Positions 59,134 to 64,000 of a DNA stretch of 64,000 nucleotides are shown piece by piece (within the stretch, counting starts at the first letter, position 1; the number at the start of each line of letters is the position of its first letter). Origin of the DNA: Niallia endozanthoxylica (GTDB lineage Bacteria; Bacillota; Bacilli; Bacillales; Cytobacillaceae); contig NZ_VYKL01000039.1 in NCBI RefSeq assembly GCF_008710145.1, forward strand, positions 60,850 through 124,849, written 5' to 3'. Below the pieces are notes generated by a model. That model had not been told where the DNA came from. It searched no databases and saw only the letters and a list, made by a program, of their open reading frames with translations. The position numbers and the translations under genes are program-made.

Positions 59134-60162
59134 TTATACATAATTGTGGATAGATATATCGAGACCAGGATTTGCATTTAAGGCCAAGCCTGCTCGCTGT
59201 CCTTTTTCAAACATCACACTTCCAGCAGCAGCAATCATTGCGGCATTGTCCGTGCATAACTTTAACGGAGGAATGACAAGCTCTATATCCTCTAGTTCAT
59301 TAAAAGCAGCTGTTAATACCGAACGCAGGCCTTTATTGGCAGCAACTCCGCCTGCTAATAACACTTGCTTGATTCCGTATTCCTTGGCGGCCCTCACTGT
59401 TTTTGTTACTAGTACATCAATGACACTCGCCTGAAAGCTTGCCGCAAGGTCCTCCGGTTTAATGGTTTCGCCTCGTTGCTCAGCATTGTGGACAGTGTTA
59501 ATAACTGCTGATTTCAATCCGCTAAAACTAAAATCATAAGAACCATCTTCAAGCCAGGCTCTTGGTAAGTCAATCACAGCTTCCCCTTCATGGGCTAACC
59601 GGTCGATTTGCGGGCCGCCCGGATATGGCAGATGAAGTGTTCTTGCTACTTTATCATATGCCTCTCCTGCAGCATCATCCCTCGTTTCTCCAATCACTTC
59701 AAAATGACCGTGCTCTTTCATATACACTAGCTCTGTATGACCACCGGATACGACTAAGGATAAGAGTGGAAAACTCATTTCCGTAATCAAACGGTTGGCA
59801 TAGATATGCCCTGCAATATGATGAACCGAAACAAGAGGAATTCCGTGTGCAAAAGCAACAGCCTTAGCAGCATTTACACCAATCAGTAATGCTCCTACAA
59901 GACCAGGCCCCTGTGTAACTGCAATGGCATCGATATCCTCATAAGACACTTTTGCCTCTTTTAATGCCTCTTCCAGTACAATCGTGATTTGCTCAACATG
60001 GTGACGTGAGGCAATTTCCGGTACAACTCCGCCAAAACGTTTATGGCTGTCTATTTGTGAAGCTACAATATTGGATACAATTTCTCTTCCATTTCTTACA
60101 ATAGAAACGGCCGTTTCATCACAGCTTGTTTCTATCCCCATTACCAATAAATCTTTTTTCAT
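59134..60162 (-). CDS. tsaD: tRNA N6-threonylcarbamoyladenosine synthase subunit TsaD
   Basis: 342-aa Kae1/Gcp protein that transfers the threonylcarbamoyl group to A37 of ANN-decoding tRNAs. ETSCDETAVSIV opens the ATPase-like fold, and the metal histidines are in VSVHHIAGHIYA. The ATG at 60162 overlaps the rimI stop as ATGA, showing translational coupling; the upstream GTG/ATG candidates inside rimI are rejected. The whole t6A set except TsaC is in this operon. Confidence 0.96.
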   Translation of the reverse strand: MKKDLLVMGIETSCDETAVSIVRNGREIVSNIVASQIDSHKRFGGVVPEIASRHHVEQITIVLEEALKEAKVSYEDIDAIAVTQGPGLVGALLIGVNAAKAVAFAHGIPLVSVHHIAGHIYANRLITEMSFPLLSLVVSGGHTELVYMKEHGHFEVIGETRDDAAGEAYDKVARTLHLPYPGGPQIDRLAHEGEAVIDLPRAWLEDGSYDFSFSGLKSAVINTVHNAEQRGETIKPEDLAASFQASVIDVLVTKTVRAAKEYGIKQVLLAGGVAANKGLRSVLTAAFNELEDIELVIPPLKLCTDNAAMIAAAGSVMFEKGQRAGLALNANPGLDISIHNYV

Positions 60163-60608
60163 AAATTCACCCACATAACTAACGCATCTTCTTGATTATC
60201 ACTATAGTAATTCTTTCGAATGGCTCCCCCTTGAAAACCAAACTTCCGATAGAGGGATTGGGCAACCGTATTGGACACTCTTACTTCAAGGGTCATCATA
60301 AGCGCCCCGTGTTCTTTTGCCGTTTCAATCATCCTTCCCATTAAAGCTTCCCCTAGCTTCATGCCTCTATATTCGGGAAGAATAGCAATGTTCGTCACGT
60401 GAGCCTCATCTACAACAATCCATACGCCACAGTAACCAACAATTTTGTTATCTGCTTCAATAATCAGATATTTAGCAAACTGATTTTTTGAAAGCTCATT
60501 GTAAAAAGCTTCTCTGCTCCAAGGAACCGTAAACGATTGATGTTCAATCTCCATTATTTGATCTAGATCATCCACTTTCATCATTCGAAAAGAAAATGTG
60601 CTTTCCAT
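60159..60608 (-). CDS. rimI: Ribosomal protein S18 alanine acetyltransferase
   Basis: 149-aa GNAT N-acetyltransferase. The acetyl-CoA loop is ILPEYRGMKLGEALMGRMI, and NIAILPEYRG, LEVRVSNTVAQSLYRKFGF are typical of RimI. It lies between tsaB (29-base gap) and tsaD (overlap), the fixed order in Firmicutes. Confidence 0.94.
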   Translation of the reverse strand: MESTFSFRMMKVDDLDQIMEIEHQSFTVPWSREAFYNELSKNQFAKYLIIEADNKIVGYCGVWIVVDEAHVTNIAILPEYRGMKLGEALMGRMIETAKEHGALMMTLEVRVSNTVAQSLYRKFGFQGGAIRKNYYSDNQEDALVMWVNL

Positions 60609-60637
60609 TTTGACAACTTCCTATCTTTGTTCTGAAT

Positions 60638-61339
60638 CTATTTCATTTCCTTTTGTGCTTCTATCCATTTTGCTTCTGCTTCTGCTAATCGAATATAATT
60701 GGGTACGAAGGTATGAATGTCCTCTTCTGGTTTATCATAGCCTAATAACGCAAGTTCAGATGGACGGGGATTATGCTCGGTTATTTCAGCAAAAATGGCC
60801 TTTTCACCAAGCACCTGTTCAAAAATCTCCTGGTGAAGCTTAACATCTGACCCGATAAATAATATTTTTTCTCCGCCTTCTTTTAATTGCTCTGCCCAAT
60901 TTTTTGATAAAACTAGCTGATCTTTTTCTCGGGATACTAGCTTTCCGTTTTGGGACTGATAAAGGCCTGTATATATCTGGCCTCTTCTAGCATCAAATAA
61001 AGGGGAAACGCAACCATTAAAATAACGTCCTGCTCCTGCCGCCAAGATTTCAAGACTTGAAACTCCTGCCAACGGAATAGAAAGTGTCCACGCAAGCGTT
61101 TTAGCGATTGTTACCCCAATTCGAACTCCCGTATAGGATCCTGGCCCTTTTGCAACAATAACTTTATCTAAATCAGCAGGTTTCATTTCACAATCAAATA
61201 ATAGCTTTTCAATGGCCGGCATTACCCGAATGGAATGATTCTTTTTCATATTGGTAATGTACTCGCCAATCACTCCGTCTTCATTCATGAGAGCAATGCC
61301 TAATGCATAATTTGATGTATCTATCGCTAATACGTTCAT
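60638..61339 (-). CDS. tsaB: t6A biosynthesis protein TsaB
   Basis: 233-aa partner of TsaD with the same ASKHA fold but lacking the metal site. MNVLAIDTSNYALGIAL and AKGPGSYTGVRIGVTIAKTLAW are diagnostic. Its ATG overlaps the tsaE stop (ATGA). It holds TsaD and TsaE together in the complex. Confidence 0.95.
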   Translation of the reverse strand: MNVLAIDTSNYALGIALMNEDGVIGEYITNMKKNHSIRVMPAIEKLLFDCEMKPADLDKVIVAKGPGSYTGVRIGVTIAKTLAWTLSIPLAGVSSLEILAAGAGRYFNGCVSPLFDARRGQIYTGLYQSQNGKLVSREKDQLVLSKNWAEQLKEGGEKILFIGSDVKLHQEIFEQVLGEKAIFAEITEHNPRPSELALLGYDKPEEDIHTFVPNYIRLAEAEAKWIEAQKEMK

Positions 61340-61791
61340 GAAAAAATCTCCTTACATAATTGCTCATATCGCTCTCCCACCGGTTGGATGACCAATTTCC
61401 GGGTATCACTGCCCTGGTGATAGATATAAATGTTTAATCGATCCTGCGGCAGCTGATCTTCAATCAAATGAGCCCATTCAACCACGGTTACCCCGTTTCC
61501 GCTGAAATACTCCTCAAAACCCAAGTCTTCGTAAGCATCCTCTAAGCGATACACATCCATATGATACAAGGGCATGGTTCCTTGATATTCTTTAATAATC
61601 GTAAAAGTAGGACTGTTCACATTCCTTTGTATTCCTAAGCCGACGGCCAGGCCTTTTGTAAAAGCAGTCTTCCCTGCACCTAAATCACCTTCAAGTGTAA
61701 TAACATCTCCAGGCTGTAGATACGATGCTAAACGCTTGGAAAAGTCCTGTGTGTCCTCTAATTTAGTTGAAATGATTTCATATTTATTCAT
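61336..61791 (-). CDS. tsaE: t6A biosynthesis ATPase TsaE
   Basis: 151-aa P-loop ATPase of the t6A complex. Walker A is LEGDLGAGKTAFTKG (about 33-47); VNSPTFTIIKEY, HMDVYRLED and VVEWAHLI are family motifs. It is the first gene of the tsaE-tsaB-rimI-tsaD operon. In B. subtilis thiL precedes it; here a DUF4153 gene takes that place. Confidence 0.95.
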   Translation of the reverse strand: MNKYEIISTKLEDTQDFSKRLASYLQPGDVITLEGDLGAGKTAFTKGLAVGLGIQRNVNSPTFTIIKEYQGTMPLYHMDVYRLEDAYEDLGFEEYFSGNGVTVVEWAHLIEDQLPQDRLNIYIYHQGSDTRKLVIQPVGERYEQLCKEIFS

Positions 61792-61918
61792 ATATAATCA
61801 CCTTACTGTTTGCCATTCAACACGCAAACGATCCATTTATTCCTATATATCCTTTTACAGTTTACATGATTTTACCTTATAGAGCAAAAACATGAATAAT
61901 TATGGTTAAAATAAGCAA

Positions 61919-61947
61919 AGAAAAACAAACGAGACATGCTCGTTTGT
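61919..61947 (-). terminator. Terminator after the DUF4153 gene
   Basis: ACAAACGAG (61925-61933) pairs with CTCGTTTGT (61939-61947). The minus strand continues TTTTTC. It separates the DUF4153 gene from the tsa operon. Confidence 0.85.
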
Positions 61948-61953
61948 CCTCTG

Positions 61954-63726
61954 CTACTTCACATCAACAAAGATAAAGAGCTCTGCACTGTTATACTGCT
62001 CATGATCTTTTTGAATATTAATTTGCTGTACCATAAATGTAACTTTAGCCTTGTCGTTTTCCTTTGTGAATGTTGCTTCCTCAGGCGTTATAGCATATTT
62101 GCTTGAATGATAGCCATAATACTTTTTAAAAATTTCATTTGCCTCAATACGTATCAATTCCTCGTTATTATCACGCATAAGAATCATATCTACCTGGTCA
62201 TTGTCTTCTTTAGTAATTAGAGAATAATCTTTCTCTTCTTTTACAAAATCAGCAATCACTTCATTATTATTGTTTTCCATAGTTAGGTGGTAGCGAATAA
62301 AAGTATCATATTCTGATATATCAATAGGACTTTTCTCTTGTAGAGAAAGATGAATGTACATATCCCTGTTATCCCCTGGCTCGTAGTACTCATAGAAGCC
62401 AAATGTAGGATAAAACTTCTCATAACTGTAATCGTTTGGCAGCCACTCTACATCTTTCTGATAGTTCATCATTACAAGGTAATTCATTGCTTTAGTAATT
62501 ACCTCCTTATCACTATCAGGAATTTCCCCATTTGGTTTGATTTTATTATTTTCTAGCATGTCATTCTTTAATAAAGCCTCTTCTAGTATACTTATTTGAC
62601 TTGAGCGGCTTACCGTAAAGGCATCTACTGGCGGTACAATAGAAATGACAGCAAAGATAATTAATATAGGAGCAATGATTCCGTTTTTACGTACGGGCAA
62701 GAAACTAAGCAGAATACCTGCCGCTGCGGCAAAAATACCAAATAGTATCACATAATAGCGGGTATGCATAATCCCTGTATCAGTTAGACTCATAATCGAG
62801 GAGATAATCTGAAAAAGCACAATCGGCACCAACACTTTGGGAAAAATCCTTCTAAACCATAAAGTAAATTTATTTTCAATTTCGCTGACTAATATATAAA
62901 CAACAATTACCGTAATTGCGTAGGATACCAGCATTGGCTCTAATAAATTATCTGTCCAAAACTCGCCGGTAATATTTCTGAGGATGTAAGTAAGCAGGAT
63001 GATTGTAAACACGGCAATAAGCGGAATAATGATATAGGATAAGAGAACCACTAAAAATTTCGGACATTTAGCAGCCTTACCAATAGTTATTTCATGTTCC
63101 TCTATATTCTCTTCTTGGCTCAAGGCACCCGGATAAATAGGAATAAGCGATAGAAAGTACATGGGTGCAAATAGAATAAAGACTATATTTGCAGAATGAG
63201 AAAAGGCTGTATAATCCACCTGATAAATTAGCTGGTCAATGGCAGCTATTATAATTGAAATTCCAACATAAAGGATTCCAGAGAAAAACAAAGAGTTAAA
63301 AAAGGATTTAAATACGATCATAAAACTTTTATTGAAGCTTATCCTGCTTTTTATAACGGGAACCCAAATGAAGGCAATAAGCAGGGTAAATAGTGCAACT
63401 GCTGTCCTAATATTAATCTCCATACTTAATTGTGGAGCTGTCCTGATGATTAAGTAATATCCAACTGTTAATATTGAAGCTATACCCATTAACAGGAGAC
63501 GACTAGATTGTTGTAAGAAAAACCTTTCATAGGCGATCTGTACAACGGCACTAATAAACGCTCCCACGATAAATGTTAATAGCAGCTTTGAATAATCTTC
63601 CTCCGAATGAATATCCATTGCATTCACGATAGCAGCTAACAAAAGAAAGATGGTTGTCAATGGATAGCGGGCAATAGCATCGGCCAAACCTTTAAACCTG
63701 TGAAAAAGCCTCGTAACTGGTTTCAC
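61954..63726 (-). CDS. DUF4153-like membrane protein
   Basis: 590 aa. The first 390 or so residues hold about eleven hydrophobic helices, with NIVFILFAPMYFLSLIPI near 190 typical of DUF4153. The last 190 residues are soluble, acidic and probably extracellular, resembling the DUF4173-type tails. I choose the GTG at 63726 since AAGGGA lies nine bases upstream; the ATG at 63735 has it too close. Function unknown. It is monocistronic between an rRNA operon and tsaE. Confidence 0.75.
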   Translation of the reverse strand: MKPVTRLFHRFKGLADAIARYPLTTIFLLLAAIVNAMDIHSEEDYSKLLLTFIVGAFISAVVQIAYERFFLQQSSRLLLMGIASILTVGYYLIIRTAPQLSMEINIRTAVALFTLLIAFIWVPVIKSRISFNKSFMIVFKSFFNSLFFSGILYVGISIIIAAIDQLIYQVDYTAFSHSANIVFILFAPMYFLSLIPIYPGALSQEENIEEHEITIGKAAKCPKFLVVLLSYIIIPLIAVFTIILLTYILRNITGEFWTDNLLEPMLVSYAITVIVVYILVSEIENKFTLWFRRIFPKVLVPIVLFQIISSIMSLTDTGIMHTRYYVILFGIFAAAAGILLSFLPVRKNGIIAPILIIFAVISIVPPVDAFTVSRSSQISILEEALLKNDMLENNKIKPNGEIPDSDKEVITKAMNYLVMMNYQKDVEWLPNDYSYEKFYPTFGFYEYYEPGDNRDMYIHLSLQEKSPIDISEYDTFIRYHLTMENNNNEVIADFVKEEKDYSLITKEDNDQVDMILMRDNNEELIRIEANEIFKKYYGYHSSKYAITPEEATFTKENDKAKVTFMVQQINIQKDHEQYNSAELFIFVDVK

Positions 63727-63881
63727 AGCTATCATTCCCTTCTATATTTTTAAGTTAAGGTAATTTCTTCTGATTCCTTGTAAAATCTTTCTTTCTAACT
63801 AAAGTATATCACTATTAGGCTATATGTAGATGTACTTGGACAAGGGAATTTGTAAATTCTCTTGAATTCCATCTTTTATAT

Positions 63882-63918
63882 GTAAAAAAAAAGAGTATCC
63901 AAAAAAGGATACTCTTTT
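63882..63918 (-). terminator. rRNA operon terminator
   Basis: AAAAGAGTATCC (63889-63900) pairs with GGATACTCTTTT (63907-63918), and the minus strand runs on into nine Ts. It directly follows the 5S rRNA. Confidence 0.92.
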
Positions 63919-63923
63919 GCTTT

Positions 63924-64000
<77 letters not shown>

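Overview
The window comes from a low-GC Firmicute of the family Bacillaceae. The main evidence is the block tsaE-tsaB-rimI-tsaD / ABC-F / moaC / rex / ydiK-like / CPBP protease / groES-groEL, which matches the ydiB-to-groEL order of Bacillus subtilis as I remember it, with an rRNA operon beside it. TTG and GTG starts, strong AGGAGG-type ribosome binding sites, a CIRCE element, a XylR regulon, a HemAT sensor and a purine riboswitch agree with this. I cannot name the species.

Layout. 1-4.3 kb: end of a YesN-like response regulator, a YesOPQ-like sugar ABC importer and a divergent YesL-like protein. 4.3-12.8 kb: deacetylase, aldo/keto reductase, galM, xylB, xylA, an oxidoreductase and xylR, with two XylR operators. 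12.9-18.1 kb: ketone-body (3-hydroxybutyrate/acetoacetate) locus scoB, scoA, a 3-hydroxyacyl-CoA dehydrogenase relative, a sigma-54 activator and 3-hydroxybutyrate dehydrogenase, with a sigma-54 promoter and three upstream palindromes. 18.3-25.3 kb: diguanylate cyclase, modAB, two lipoproteins and an FMN reductase. 25.5-26.8 kb: yceI and a MarR repressor with four MhqR-like operators. 27-31.3 kb: pstSCAB-phoU behind a Pho box. 31.9-35.9 kb: SRPBCC protein, TSUP permease, HemAT and deoD. 36-41.2 kb: nucleoside ABC importer behind a guanine-type riboswitch. 41.5-44 kb: DDAH-like hydrolase and a CHASE3-GGDEF protein. 44.4-49.9 kb: seven-gene fructose-type PTS operon with an allulose-6-phosphate epimerase and transaldolase. 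50-51.7 kb: integrase pseudogene and an unrecognised two-domain protein. 51.8-63.7 kb: groEL to tsaE and a DUF4153 membrane protein. 63.9-64 kb: part of a 5S rRNA on the minus strand.

How the genes work together. Pentose use is a unit: import (possibly the ABC system), GalM, XylA and XylB feed the pentose phosphate pathway under XylR and perhaps CcpA. The ketone-body locus would take 3-hydroxybutyrate to acetoacetate and then acetoacetyl-CoA. The PTS operon would import a ketohexose as its 6-phosphate, epimerise it to fructose 6-phosphate and exchange carbon through transaldolase. deoD and the riboswitch-controlled importer both serve purine salvage.

The least ordinary signals are a nine-box DnaA-box cluster between the ABC-F gene and tsaD, four decayed copies of the same tyrosine-integrase tail, the sigma-54 promoter with its ATTCC-N8-GGAAW palindromes, the MarR operator set that may include hemAT, and the unknown gene at 50807-51661. 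I saw no CRISPR array, no complete insertion sequence and no intact phage.
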